Positions 9,446-19,407 of a DNA stretch of 64,000 nt are shown one piece after another; the stretch's first letter is position 1; the number at the start of each line of letters is the position of its first letter. Source of the DNA: Actinomyces radicidentis (lineage in GTDB: Bacteria > Actinomycetota > Actinomycetes > Actinomycetales > Actinomycetaceae); assembly GCF_001553565.1 (NCBI RefSeq), contig NZ_CP014228.1:744001-808000 (forward strand). Direction: 5' to 3'. The translations under genes and the position numbers were made by a program. The notes beneath the pieces are model-generated. The model had not been told where the DNA came from, did not search any database, and was given only the letters and a program-made list of their open reading frames with translations.

Positions 9446-9645
9446 CCCGCCCGGACCCGCCGGCGCTCCGCGGGCGGCGATACCGGGCGGCATCCCCTCG
9501 CCACCACGGCGCCCGCGTGCGAGCCTTGACGCGGACGCCCCGTCCAGGCACCGCCTCGCGGACGGACCGCATCAGCACGACAGCAGCACGACACACCTGC
9601 AGACCTCCCGGCTCCGCCGGGGACCAACGGAAGGGACCACACCCC

Positions 9646-10482
9646 ATGGCTGAGAAGCAGTCGATCCTGGGCCGCATCGCCCAGCTCACCCGCGCCAACG
9701 TCAACGCCCTCCTCGACCGCGCTGAGGACCCGCAGAAGATGCTCGACCAGCTCGTGCGCGACTACACCTCCTCCATCGCCGAGGCCCGCGACGCCGTCGC
9801 CCAGACGATCGGCAACCTGCGTCTGGCGGAGAAGGACCACGACGCCGACGTCGCCGAGGCCAGGGACTGGGGCGCCAAGGCCCTCGCCGCCTCCCAGAAG
9901 GCCGACCAGCTGCGCGCCTCCGGCGACGCCGCGGGCGCCGACAAGTGGGACTCCCTGGCCAAGATCGCCATCACGAAGCAGATCAACGCGGAGAACGAGG
10001 CCAAGTCCGCGGAGCCGATGATCGAGTCGCAGCGCCAGGTCGTCGAGCAGCTCAAGACGGGCCTGACCCAGATGGAGGCCAAGCTCGACGAGCTCAAGTC
10101 CCGCCGCGACCAGCTCGTCGCCCGTCAGAAGAGCGCCGAGGCCCAGGTCAAGGTCCAGGGCGCGATCCGCTCCATCAACGTCATGGACCCGACGAGCGAG
10201 ATCGCCCGCTACGAGGACCAGGTCCGCCGCGTCGAGGCGCAGGCCGCCGGTCAGGCCGAGCTCGCCGGCGACTCCCTGGAGTCCCAGTTCGCCGAGCTCG
10301 AGGCCTCCTCGACGCAGTCCGAGGCCGAGCTGCGCCTCGCCGCGCTCAAGTCCGGCACGGCGCCCGCCGCGCAGATCACCGACGGCGACGACGACGTCGA
10401 CGCCGCCTTCGCGGCGCTCAAGGCTCAGGGCCAGGAGGAGCCCGTCGAGCAGGCCGACGACTCGGACACCTCCTCGTACTGA
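9646..10482 (+). CDS. pspA: PspA/IM30 family envelope stress protein
   Basis: A 278-aa phage-shock protein A/Vipp1-like (ESCRT-III superfamily) protein. It begins with an amphipathic helix (SILGRIAQLTRANVNALLD) followed by DPQKMLDQLVRDY, a hallmark of the family. A long coiled coil spans about residues 25-225, and there is an acidic C-terminal tail. Such proteins bind and stabilise stressed membranes. The ATG at 9646 has GGAAGGGA about 9 nt upstream, unlike many leaderless neighbours. It follows the TPM-domain gene by 200 bp, and a strong hairpin terminator follows the stop codon. Confidence 0.93.
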   Translation: MAEKQSILGRIAQLTRANVNALLDRAEDPQKMLDQLVRDYTSSIAEARDAVAQTIGNLRLAEKDHDADVAEARDWGAKALAASQKADQLRASGDAAGADKWDSLAKIAITKQINAENEAKSAEPMIESQRQVVEQLKTGLTQMEAKLDELKSRRDQLVARQKSAEAQVKVQGAIRSINVMDPTSEIARYEDQVRRVEAQAAGQAELAGDSLESQFAELEASSTQSEAELRLAALKSGTAPAAQITDGDDDVDAAFAALKAQGQEEPVEQADDSDTSSY

Positions 10483-10518
10483 GCAACCCCACCCGGGCGC
10501 CCCGCGCCCCGAGGCACC

Positions 10519-10552
10519 GACGGCGCCTCCCCACACACGGGGAGGCGCCGTC
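10519..10552 (+). terminator. Hairpin terminator after pspA
   Basis: A perfect 14-bp stem, GACGGCGCCTCCCC pairing with its complement across the loop acacac, begins 36 bp after the pspA stop. There is no U-tract, as usual in high-G+C actinobacteria. Confidence 0.85.
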
Positions 10553-10592
10553 GCGCGCAGGCTCCCGCGCGCCCGGCCGCTAGCATGAGCGC

Positions 10593-11192
10593 ATGAGCGC
10601 ACCCACGTACCTCCTCGTCGACGGCGAGAACATCGACGCGACCCTGGGCATGAGCGTCCTCGGCCGTCGCCCCGAGCCCGAGGAGCGTCCCCGCTGGGAC
10701 CGCGTCCTGTCCTTCTGCGACCGCCTCTCCGACGACCAGGCCGGCGGCCAGGGAGACGACACGACCGCCCTGTTCTTCCTCAACGCGACCAGCGGCCACA
10801 TGCCGATGGGCTTCGTCCAGGCGCTCCTCGCCATGGACTACCGCCCCGTCCCGCTGGCCGGCTCCGGGAACCCGGAGGAGAAGGTCGTCGACATCGGTAT
10901 CCAGCGCACCCTGGACGCCATCGCCGAGCGCGCCGAGTCCGGGGAGAGCGCGCAGGTGCTCCTCGGCTCCCACGACGGCGACTACATCCCGCAGGTGGAG
11001 CGCCTCCTCGACGCCGGCGCTTCCGTCGGCGTCCTCGGCTTCCGCGAGTTCCTCAACGCGCGCCTGGCTGGCCTGGAGTCCAAGGGCCTGCGCCTGCACG
11101 ACCTCGAGACCGACGTCGACGCCTTCACCGTGGCGCTGCCGCGCGTCCGGATCATCCCGCTGGCCGACTTCGACCCGCTCAAGTTCATCTGA
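10593..11192 (+). CDS. NYN-domain (PIN-like) putative ribonuclease
   Basis: A 199-aa protein of the NYN family, a PIN-like nuclease fold. The conserved acidic motifs are visible as LLVDGENID (residues 7-15), EKVVDIGIQRTLD and LLGSHDGDYIP, giving the expected metal-binding aspartates. RNA cleavage is inferred from the fold, and the target is unknown. Transcription is probably leaderless: TAGCAT (10581-10586) is followed by exactly 6 nt and the ATG. The gene is monocistronic, lying between the pspA terminator and a palindromic repeat. Confidence 0.88.
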   Translation: MSAPTYLLVDGENIDATLGMSVLGRRPEPEERPRWDRVLSFCDRLSDDQAGGQGDDTTALFFLNATSGHMPMGFVQALLAMDYRPVPLAGSGNPEEKVVDIGIQRTLDAIAERAESGESAQVLLGSHDGDYIPQVERLLDAGASVGVLGFREFLNARLAGLESKGLRLHDLETDVDAFTVALPRVRIIPLADFDPLKFI

Positions 11193-11203
11193 GCCCACGC
11201 CCT

Positions 11204-11269
11204 CGATCCGGCGGTCCTGGCCCCGACCGGTGCGTTCCTCGCACCGCCTGGGCCGGAACCGCCGGATTG
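11204..11269. repeat. Inverted repeat (palindrome family copy C, diverged)
   Basis: The outer arms CGATCCGGCGGTCCTGGCCC and the matching GGGCCGGAACCGCCGGATTG are related to copies A and B but have several mismatches. The inner hairpin gtgcg/cgcac differs. It starts 12 bp after the NYN gene stop and lies before the phoP-like operon. It may terminate the NYN transcript. Confidence 0.75.
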
Positions 11270-11330
11270 CGTCTCAAGCCCCCATCTACCACTCAGGGAA
11301 CGTCCAGGCTCGGCGGGCACCATACGCGCC

Positions 11331-12068
11331 ATGGATCGTTCCCAGGACTCCCGCACCGAGGCCCATCTCCTCGTCGTCGACGACGAGCCGAACATCAGGG
11401 ACCTGCTCGCCTCGTCCCTGCGCTTCGCGGGCTTCGAGGTCTCCACCGCCGCGGACGGCAACGCCGCCCTGCACGCCGCGGAGAACGACGACCCCGACCT
11501 CATCGTCCTCGACGTCATGCTCCCCGACATGGACGGATTCACCGTCGCCCGCCGCCTGCGCGAGCGCGACGTCACCACCCCGATCCTCTTCCTCACCGCC
11601 CGCGACGACATGGCCGACAAGGTCCAGGGGCTCACGGTCGGCGGCGACGACTACGTCACCAAGCCCTTCGGCCTCGAGGAGGTCGTCGCCCGCATCCGCG
11701 CGATCCTGCGCCGCACCCACGCCGTCGAGGGCGAGGACGACGGCGTCGTCCGCGTCGCCGACCTGGTCCTGGACGAGGACGCCCACGAGGTCCACCGCGC
11801 CGGCGTCGAGGTCGAGCTCTCCCCGACCGAGTTCAAGCTCCTGCGCTACCTCATGCTCAACGCGGGCCGCGTCGTCTCCAAGGCCCAGATCCTCGACCAC
11901 GTCTGGGAGTACGACTGGAACGGCGACGCAGCCATCGTCGAGTCCTACATCTCCTACCTGCGCCGCAAGGTCGACCAGATCGAGGGGCGCGACGGCGAGA
12001 CCGTCGTCCCGCTCATCCAGACGCGGCGCGGCGTCGGCTACATGCTGCGCGAGCCCAAGGGCGAGTGA
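11331..12068 (+). CDS. OmpR/PhoB-family response regulator, PhoP-like
   Basis: A 245-aa regulator. The receiver domain (11-125) has the acidic pair Asp17/Asp18 in VVDDEPNIRDLL, phosphoacceptor Asp61 and Lys111 in the YVTKPF motif. It is followed by a winged-helix DNA-binding domain (about 140-240) with SPTEFKLLRYLM and TRRGVGYMLREP. The sequence is very like mycobacterial PhoP (DDEPNIRDLL, GGDDYVTKPFGLEEVVAR, ILDHVWEYD). In mycobacteria PhoP controls envelope lipids and virulence genes; here the signal is unknown. CATAC-type -10 bases lie 4-6 nt before the ATG, suggesting a leaderless message. The partner kinase gene overlaps its stop codon. Confidence 0.93.
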   Translation: MDRSQDSRTEAHLLVVDDEPNIRDLLASSLRFAGFEVSTAADGNAALHAAENDDPDLIVLDVMLPDMDGFTVARRLRERDVTTPILFLTARDDMADKVQGLTVGGDDYVTKPFGLEEVVARIRAILRRTHAVEGEDDGVVRVADLVLDEDAHEVHRAGVEVELSPTEFKLLRYLMLNAGRVVSKAQILDHVWEYDWNGDAAIVESYISYLRRKVDQIEGRDGETVVPLIQTRRGVGYMLREPKGE

Positions 12069-13768
12069 CCGTGAGGCAGGGCCCCGGGGCCCCGACCCGG
12101 TCGGCGCGCTCCGGCCGGGCGACCACCGCGCACGCCGACGGCCGCGCGCACCCGTGGAGCCCCCGCCCCAAGCAGCTCCGCCCCGTCAAGAAGGGCCGCT
12201 TCCACCCCGTCACCGACGCCCGCCGCTCCTGGCACTCCCTGCCGCTGCGCAGCCGTCTCGCCCTCATCACCACCGGTCTGCTCACCCTGGGGCTGCTCGT
12301 CGCCTCGCTCGCCGTCACCTCGCTGCTCGCCTCGCACCTGCAGGGGCAGATCGACGGCCAGCTGCGCACCACCTCCGCGACCATCGCCAACCAGGGCCTC
12401 GCCCAGCTGCAGACCGGCCGGACCTCCGGCATGCCCTCGACGTACTTCGTCGAGGTCCAGACCATCGACGGCGACGTGCAGCAGATGATCTCCGACGGCA
12501 CCGCCGCGGACTACGGCACGCCGGACCTGGGCACGCTCTCCCTCAAGGAGGCGATCGCCGACCGCAACGACCAGACGCTGTTCACGGTCAGCTCCGACCA
12601 GCTCGGCCACGAGTGGCGCGTCACCGTCCTGCCGTACACGACGACGTCGTCCTCCGGCTCGACGAAGACCTGGGGCGGCGTCGTCGCCGTCGCCCTGCCG
12701 CTGACCGACATGCAGGAGACGGTCGAGCGCACGCGCCTCGTCGTGGCCCTCTCCGACGTCGTCGTCATCCTCCTCGGGGCGGCCGCCGCGACCTACCTCG
12801 TGCGCCGCTCGTTCCGGCCGCTGCGCCAGATCGAGGGCGTCGCCGGGCAGATCGCCTCGGGTGACCTCTCCGCCCGCGTCCCCGTCTCCGAGCCGCCGAC
12901 GACGGAGGTCGGTTCCCTCCAACGCGCGCTCAACACGATGCTCACCCAGAACGAGTGGGCCTTCTCCGTGCAGGTCGTCGCGCAGGAGCGCATGACGCGC
13001 TTCGTCTCCGACGCCTCCCACGAGCTGCGCACGCCGCTGGCCGCCATCCGCGGCTACGGCGAGCTGTACCGCATGGGCGGCGTCCCGGCGGAGCGCCAGA
13101 GCGAGGTCATGGGCCGCATCGAGGACGAGGCCTCCCGGATGGGGCGCCTCGTCGAGGACCTCCTCCAGCTCGCGCGCATGGACGAGGGCCGCCAGATGGC
13201 CTCGGCCCCGGTCGACCTCACCAAGGCCGCCTCGGGCGCCCTGGCGGACATGGCCGTGCTCGCCCCGGAGCGCGACTGCGCCCTCGTCCCCCTGCAGACG
13301 GGCTACGCGCCCGCCCCCGCGGACGCCGAGCCGGGCCCGCTCGTCGTCATCGGCGACCGCGACCGCCTCTCCCAGGTCCTCACCAACCTGCTCGGCAACG
13401 TCACGCGGCACACGCCCGAGGGCTCGCCCGTCGAGATCGCCGTCGGCGCGCTCGGCCCCGAGGTCGTCACGACCCTCACGCCGCTGAGGACGGCGCCGGC
13501 GGGCACGGCGGTTGTCGAGGTGCGCGACCACGGTCCGGGCGTGCCCGAGGCGGACGCGCAGAAGGTCTTCCAGCGCTTCTACCGCTCGGACTCCTCGCGC
13601 AACCGGGAGACCGGAGGATCGGGCCTCGGCCTGGCGATCGTCGCCCAGATCATCGAGCGGCACGGCGGCACGGTCCGGATGCTGCAGACGCCGGGCGGCG
13701 GTGCGACGGTGCGCATCGAGCTCCCGCTCGCACCTGCACCCGTTCAGGAGGCTCCGCCGGCGGTCTGA
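12065..13768 (+). CDS. Sensor histidine kinase partnered with the PhoP-like regulator
   Basis: A 567-aa membrane kinase. A basic cytoplasmic tail (1-63) leads to TM1 (about 66-90), an extracytoplasmic sensor region (about 91-220) and TM2 (about 225-247). HAMP, HisKA (phosphoacceptor His319 in SDASHELRTP) and HATPase domains follow, with N-box LLGNVTRH and G-box GSGLGLAI motifs. The start is taken as GTG at 12065, which overlaps the regulator stop (GTGA) and implies translational coupling. A second GTG at 12071 is possible. The sensor domain has no recognised ligand motif. Confidence 0.92.
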   Translation: MTVRQGPGAPTRSARSGRATTAHADGRAHPWSPRPKQLRPVKKGRFHPVTDARRSWHSLPLRSRLALITTGLLTLGLLVASLAVTSLLASHLQGQIDGQLRTTSATIANQGLAQLQTGRTSGMPSTYFVEVQTIDGDVQQMISDGTAADYGTPDLGTLSLKEAIADRNDQTLFTVSSDQLGHEWRVTVLPYTTTSSSGSTKTWGGVVAVALPLTDMQETVERTRLVVALSDVVVILLGAAAATYLVRRSFRPLRQIEGVAGQIASGDLSARVPVSEPPTTEVGSLQRALNTMLTQNEWAFSVQVVAQERMTRFVSDASHELRTPLAAIRGYGELYRMGGVPAERQSEVMGRIEDEASRMGRLVEDLLQLARMDEGRQMASAPVDLTKAASGALADMAVLAPERDCALVPLQTGYAPAPADAEPGPLVVIGDRDRLSQVLTNLLGNVTRHTPEGSPVEIAVGALGPEVVTTLTPLRTAPAGTAVVEVRDHGPGVPEADAQKVFQRFYRSDSSRNRETGGSGLGLAIVAQIIERHGGTVRMLQTPGGGATVRIELPLAPAPVQEAPPAV

Positions 13769-13926
13769 GGCCCCTGACTCGCGTCCAGGCCTCCCCGAGC
13801 CACGGATCGGCTACGCGATCGGATTGTCAGCATTTCGTGGTGGTTCCGACACAGCAGCCCTTCGACTTGGGCCCTGGAGCGGCCCTACGATTGCGGGCGT
13901 CCCGCACCCGATCCCGGAGGCTTTGC

Positions 13927-15180
13927 ATGGGCGTCATCGACGCACCGCAGTGGCTGCTCCCCGCCTACGTCCGCTCCGTCAAGTCCCTCGGCGCCACCGC
14001 GCCGGTGGAGGACCTCCGCGCGGCCGGCGAACGCCTCATCGAGATGTGGGGAAGCCCGGACCGGCGCTTCCACAACCTGCGCCACGCCATCGACATGCTC
14101 GCCCGCGTGGACGAGCTCGCCGACGAGTCCCACAACCCGGACATCATGCGGCTGGCGGTCTGGTACCACGGCTGCATCTTCTCCTCCTCCTCCGAGGAGA
14201 TCTACCGCCGAAACGGCGGTGAGGACGAGGTGGCGTCGGCCGCCTACGCCGCCGAGGACCTCCATGGGCTCGGCGTGCCGGACAAGGTCGTCGACCGCGT
14301 CTGCGCGCTCATCCTCAACCTCAAGCGTCACAACCTGGCGCCGAACGACATCGACGCCCTCGCCCTCAACGACGCGGACCTGGGCACCCTGGCCGTCGAG
14401 CCGCAGCAGTACAAGAAGTACCGCGAGCAGGTGCGCGCCGAGTACGCGCACATCCCCGCGGAGGACTACCTGCGCGCCCGGCTCACCATCATCGGCAAGC
14501 TCCTCGGTCGCGAGACGCTCTTCTCCTCGCCGCTCGGCGCCCGCTGGGAGCTCCCGGCCCGTGAGAACCTCGAGGCGGAGAAGCGCCGCGTCGAGGCCGA
14601 GCTGGAGAAGCTCCCGCACGACCCGAACGCCCCGACAACGGCGGCCGACGTCGTCGCCAAGCACCTCGACGCCCGGATCGCCGAGGCCTCCGCGGAGGGC
14701 GAGAAGCAGGCCGCGCGTCGTGCCGTCGCCGCCTCGGCGACGCTCGGCGGTCTCGAGGCCGCCGACGCCCCGGAGGCCGCCGAGCCGCGCCCGGCGACCC
14801 GTCCGGCGCCGGTCATCACACCCACGGCCGCCGCGCGTAAGACCTCCGTCGCCTCTCCGGCCACGCCCGCCACCGGAGTCTCCTCCGTCGGTCCGCAGGC
14901 CCGTCCGGAGCCGAAGGACGAGTCCGCCGGCCACACGACGACGATGGAGTCCTGCATCGAGGACCTCGACCGGCTCCTGTCCTCCCCGCGCGCCGTCGAC
15001 GCCGTCGCCGCGACCGAGGGCGGGCTCGACCGCGCGTCCCTCGCCCAGGCCGAGCGTGACAAGATGTGCGAGCGCCTGCGCGCCAAGGCCGAGGAGGCGA
15101 AGGTGCTCCGCGAGGCGCGCACCGGCGAGTTCTCGCCCATCTCGGCCGAGGTCATCGACGACGGCCAGGGCGGGGCCTGA
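13927..15180 (+). CDS. HD-superfamily protein lacking the HD aspartate
   Basis: A 417-aa protein. The N-terminal about 210 residues match the predicted metal-dependent HD phosphohydrolase family related to COG4339: RRFHNLRHAIDMLARVDEL, then the position of the metal-binding dyad, then a helical VDRVCALILNLKRH. The expected His-Asp dyad reads WYHGCIF, with Gly replacing Asp, so activity is uncertain. The C-terminal half is Ala/Pro-rich and low-complexity, ending in a coiled-coil-like stretch. GGAGG lies 6 nt before the ATG. A possible promoter has TTCGAC (13861) and TACGAT (13886), spaced 19 bp. It is monocistronic and followed by a hairpin. Confidence 0.7.
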   Translation: MGVIDAPQWLLPAYVRSVKSLGATAPVEDLRAAGERLIEMWGSPDRRFHNLRHAIDMLARVDELADESHNPDIMRLAVWYHGCIFSSSSEEIYRRNGGEDEVASAAYAAEDLHGLGVPDKVVDRVCALILNLKRHNLAPNDIDALALNDADLGTLAVEPQQYKKYREQVRAEYAHIPAEDYLRARLTIIGKLLGRETLFSSPLGARWELPARENLEAEKRRVEAELEKLPHDPNAPTTAADVVAKHLDARIAEASAEGEKQAARRAVAASATLGGLEAADAPEAAEPRPATRPAPVITPTAAARKTSVASPATPATGVSSVGPQARPEPKDESAGHTTTMESCIEDLDRLLSSPRAVDAVAATEGGLDRASLAQAERDKMCERLRAKAEEAKVLREARTGEFSPISAEVIDDGQGGA

Positions 15181-15207
15181 GCCACCGGCCTCGCCGATCA
15201 GCAGCCG

Positions 15208-15237
15208 CGGAGCCGCTCCCGAACGGGGGCGGCTCCG
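15208..15237 (+). terminator. Hairpin terminator after the HD-family gene
   Basis: CGGAGCCGCTCCC pairs with GGGGGCGGCTCCG across a gaac loop, a 13-bp stem with one wobble pair, 27 bp after the stop codon. Of the 331 bases between genes here, the rest holds only a possible -10 box (TAGCGT near 15434) for the next gene. Confidence 0.75.
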
Positions 15238-15511
15238 TCGCGTTCAGGGCCGGCAGCGCCGCGCGCGAGCACGGTCGGGCGCGGGGACGCCGTCGGGCGG
15301 CGCGTGCGCCGGTGGGCGCGGGGACATCGCCGTGTCCGACGTCCGGAGTCCGGCGAGGCTCCACAGGACGGCCCGCTGCACCCCTCTCCCCCAGACCGGT
15401 GACGAGCCCCGGAGGCGGCCGACGCCCGGTCCCTAGCGTGGTGCGTGCCGCGGGCGCCCGCTCGCGCAGCACGCAGGGGTCCTCGCCGACCCCCTCACGG
15501 AAAGGCCCACC

Positions 15512-15805
15512 ATGCCCGTCTTCGCCGTCGACACCCAGGCCGTCGCCGACACCGCCGCCCGGACCCGCACCCGCATCACGACGATCCAGACCGAGGTCGA
15601 CGCCATGAACGGCGACGTCGCCCTCCTCCAGTCCTCGTGGAGCGGCGGCGCCTCGGACTCCATGGGCACGGCCGCCGCGGACTGGCACCTCACCCAGGCC
15701 CAGGTCCAGGCGAGCCTCGACCTGCTCAGTCAGGCCCTCGACCAGGCCGCCGTCTCCTACGACGACGCCGAGGCCGCCAACGCAGGCCGCTTCGGCGCCC
15801 GCTGA
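15512..15805 (+). CDS. WXG100 (ESAT-6-like) family protein, orphan
   Basis: A 97-aa helical-hairpin protein of the WXG100 family, small substrates of type VII (ESX/Ess) secretion. The WxG motif is in LQSSWSGGAS at about residues 42-46. The C-terminal SYDDAEAAN provides the YxxxD/E secretion signal. The ATG is preceded by GGAAAGG about 6 nt upstream. No EccC/EssC ATPase, second WXG100 partner or effector is encoded nearby, so export would need machinery elsewhere. Such proteins usually form homo- or heterodimers. Confidence 0.9.
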   Translation: MPVFAVDTQAVADTAARTRTRITTIQTEVDAMNGDVALLQSSWSGGASDSMGTAAADWHLTQAQVQASLDLLSQALDQAAVSYDDAEAANAGRFGAR

Positions 15806-15831
15806 GCCCCGCCCCACCCGTACAGCTCACC

Positions 15832-15910
15832 GACGCCGAACTCGTGTCTTTCGCTCCGAGACCCACAGCCCTACCGTGGGTCTCGACGTGAAGGGTACGA
15901 GTTCGGCGTC
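15832..15910. repeat. Two-tier inverted repeat after the WXG100 gene
   Basis: Outer arms GACGCCGAACTCGT (15832-15845) and ACGAGTTCGGCGTC (15897-15910) are perfect. A nested hairpin, GAGACCCAC with GTGGGTCTC (15858-15866 and 15876-15884), sits inside. It could fold as a long interrupted stem or cruciform. It begins 27 bp after the WXG100 stop and faces the convergent groEL. Confidence 0.8.
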
Positions 15911-15968
15911 AGGGCGCGGCGAACGGATCACACACAGCGCGAGGCGCCCCGGTCGCCTCCCGCTCACG

Positions 15969-16012
15969 ACGACGGCGGGCCGCCCTCCGTGTGGAGGACG
16001 GCCCGCCGTCGT
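15969..16012 (-). terminator. Hairpin terminator downstream of groEL
   Basis: The 14-bp arms ACGACGGCGGGCCG and CGGCCCGCCGTCGT are perfectly complementary with a 16-nt loop, 86 bp beyond the groEL stop. Confidence 0.8.
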
Positions 16013-16097
16013 GCGATCGGGGCTCCGGGCCGGTCACCGGCGCCCGCGGGGCTCACCGCGGGCCGGTCGGCGGCCCGTCACCGGGCGACCGGTGGGA

Positions 16098-17865
<1,768 letters not shown>

Positions 17866-17873
17866 CCGCAATG

Positions 17874-17900
17874 CTGGCACTCTCACCCCTTGAGTGCAAG
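17874..17900 (-). promoter_or_regulatory. CIRCE (HrcA) operator, distal copy
   Basis: CTGGCACTC, 9 nt, GAGTGCAAG. The core GCACTC-N9-GAGTGC is perfect. Centres of the two operators are 35 bp apart. The remaining intergenic DNA to 18042 shows nothing else recognisable. Confidence 0.86.
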
Positions 17901-18042
17901 GCGCTCAAGGCCGAGGCTCGGGCCTTCCACCGACGGCGAAGCCACCGACGGCGGAGCGCGTGACCGACGGTCCCGGCCCGCGGCGCCGATCCGCCGGGGC
18001 TCGTCCCGCGAGGCCGCGCGATGAAGGCCCCGCCGGAGAGGC

Positions 18043-19407
18043 TCAGCGGCAGGCGGCGAGCACGACGAGGGCGCAGGTCCAGGCCAGGGGCGCAGGGCCC
18101 GCGGGCGCGCCGGTCGCGGCGACCTTCTCCGGCAGTGCGCCGACGGCGGTGCGCGAGGCCGAGAGCCACGCGCGCAGCTGCTCCTCCTCCGAGTCCCACC
18201 CGAGGGCCTGCGCGGACCAGGCGACGAGCGCCGTCTCCGGCGTCCAGGACACGCCGTCGTCGCGCCAGGAGGAGCCCGGGGCCAGACCACCCGAGCCCCG
18301 GGCGAGCCGGGTGAGCAGGGCCGCGCGCGCCCCGAGGGCGCCCGCGAGGGGCTCGGTGAAGGGAGGGAGGACCCAGCACAGGGCGGCGTCGACGTCGTCG
18401 TCACCGGCGTGACGCCCCCAGCCGGGCGCGAAGACGCGCTCGACGGCGGCGCGGACCTCGCACACCCGTCGGGACAGGGCGTCGGACGCGACTGCGCCCC
18501 CGAGCAGGCCGGCGGCGGCGAGCCGCCCGGCAGCCTCGAGGCCGAGGAGGACGGGCGCCGCCGTGCCGAGCGTGAGGCGGTCCTCCTCGACCTCCCAGTA
18601 GTCGGGCGAGGGCGTCGGGAGGCGGTCGGCGCCGTCGGTGAGGGCCAGCAGGTGTGCGGTCGCCGTCGTGAGAGCCGCGCGCAGCTCAGCCCGCGGCGAC
18701 GGCGCAGCCCCGTGCCCGCCGCCATCCCCCAGGAGCGCCCGTTCGGCGGCCCAGAGGAACCAGCCGGTGCCGTCGGTCTGGGGAGAGCGGGCGTCGGGGA
18801 CGCCGCCGTCGGCCGTGTAGCGGGCCTGGAAGGAGCCGTCCGGACCGAGGAGCGCGGCGAGGCGGTCGAGGACGGTGAGCGCCTCCTCCCCCAGTCCCGC
18901 GGCGGCGAGGGCGGCCGCGGCGAAGGCGGCGTCGCGCGGCCAGGTGTAGCGCCAGATCCCGACGGTTCCGGCGAGGACGGAGCCCGTGGGGTAGTCGACG
19001 GCCGGTGCGCCGTCCTGGGCGAGGACGGGCGAGGTGAGGGCGAGGAGGTCGTCGAGGGCCCCGTCGGCGAGGTCCCGCCACGGCCCGTCGGGGAGCGCCG
19101 CGCCGGAGCGCCGGGCGCGCGCGGCCTCGACGAGGGACCGCCGCTCGGCGTCGGTCACGGCGACGGGGTCCGTGGCCGCCGTCGGGACGCGGCTGCCCGG
19201 CTCGTACACGACTCGGGAGCCCACGGCCAGGGCGCGCAGGACGCCGTCGGGGCCGACGGCGACGCCCTCGCTCAGGAGGAAGGGCGGCAGCCGGTGCCAG
19301 AGGGTGGCGAGGCGTGCGCCCGCGAGGGTCGCGGCGGAGACCCCGAGGACGAGGCCGGCGCCGCGCAGGAGGCCGCGCCGGGAGGGGAGCCCGGGCGCCG
19401 GGCTCAC
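18043..19407 (-). CDS. GH15-like (glucoamylase-type) protein with Tat-like signal
   Basis: A 454-aa protein with an (alpha/alpha)6-barrel glycoside hydrolase family 15 look: WRYTWPRDAAFAAAAL, TGWFLWAAER and PSPDYWEVEEDRLTLGTA are typical motifs, with WEVEE likely holding a catalytic acid. The N-terminus reads SRRGLLRGAGLVLG followed by a hydrophobic stretch, so twin-arginine export is likely. The substrate is unknown; alpha-glucan or trehalose-like sugars are known for the family. The GTG start overlaps the TGA of the upstream LytR_C gene (GTGA), indicating coupled translation. Confidence 0.78.
   Translation of the reverse strand: MSPAPGLPSRRGLLRGAGLVLGVSAATLAGARLATLWHRLPPFLLSEGVAVGPDGVLRALAVGSRVVYEPGSRVPTAATDPVAVTDAERRSLVEAARARRSGAALPDGPWRDLADGALDDLLALTSPVLAQDGAPAVDYPTGSVLAGTVGIWRYTWPRDAAFAAAALAAAGLGEEALTVLDRLAALLGPDGSFQARYTADGGVPDARSPQTDGTGWFLWAAERALLGDGGGHGAAPSPRAELRAALTTATAHLLALTDGADRLPTPSPDYWEVEEDRLTLGTAAPVLLGLEAAGRLAAAGLLGGAVASDALSRRVCEVRAAVERVFAPGWGRHAGDDDVDAALCWVLPPFTEPLAGALGARAALLTRLARGSGGLAPGSSWRDDGVSWTPETALVAWSAQALGWDSEEEQLRAWLSASRTAVGALPEKVAATGAPAGPAPLAWTCALVVLAACR

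Noticed and set aside
15512-15805. Type VII secretion (ESX) locus
   Set aside because: No ATPase, mycosin or second WXG100 gene in the window.
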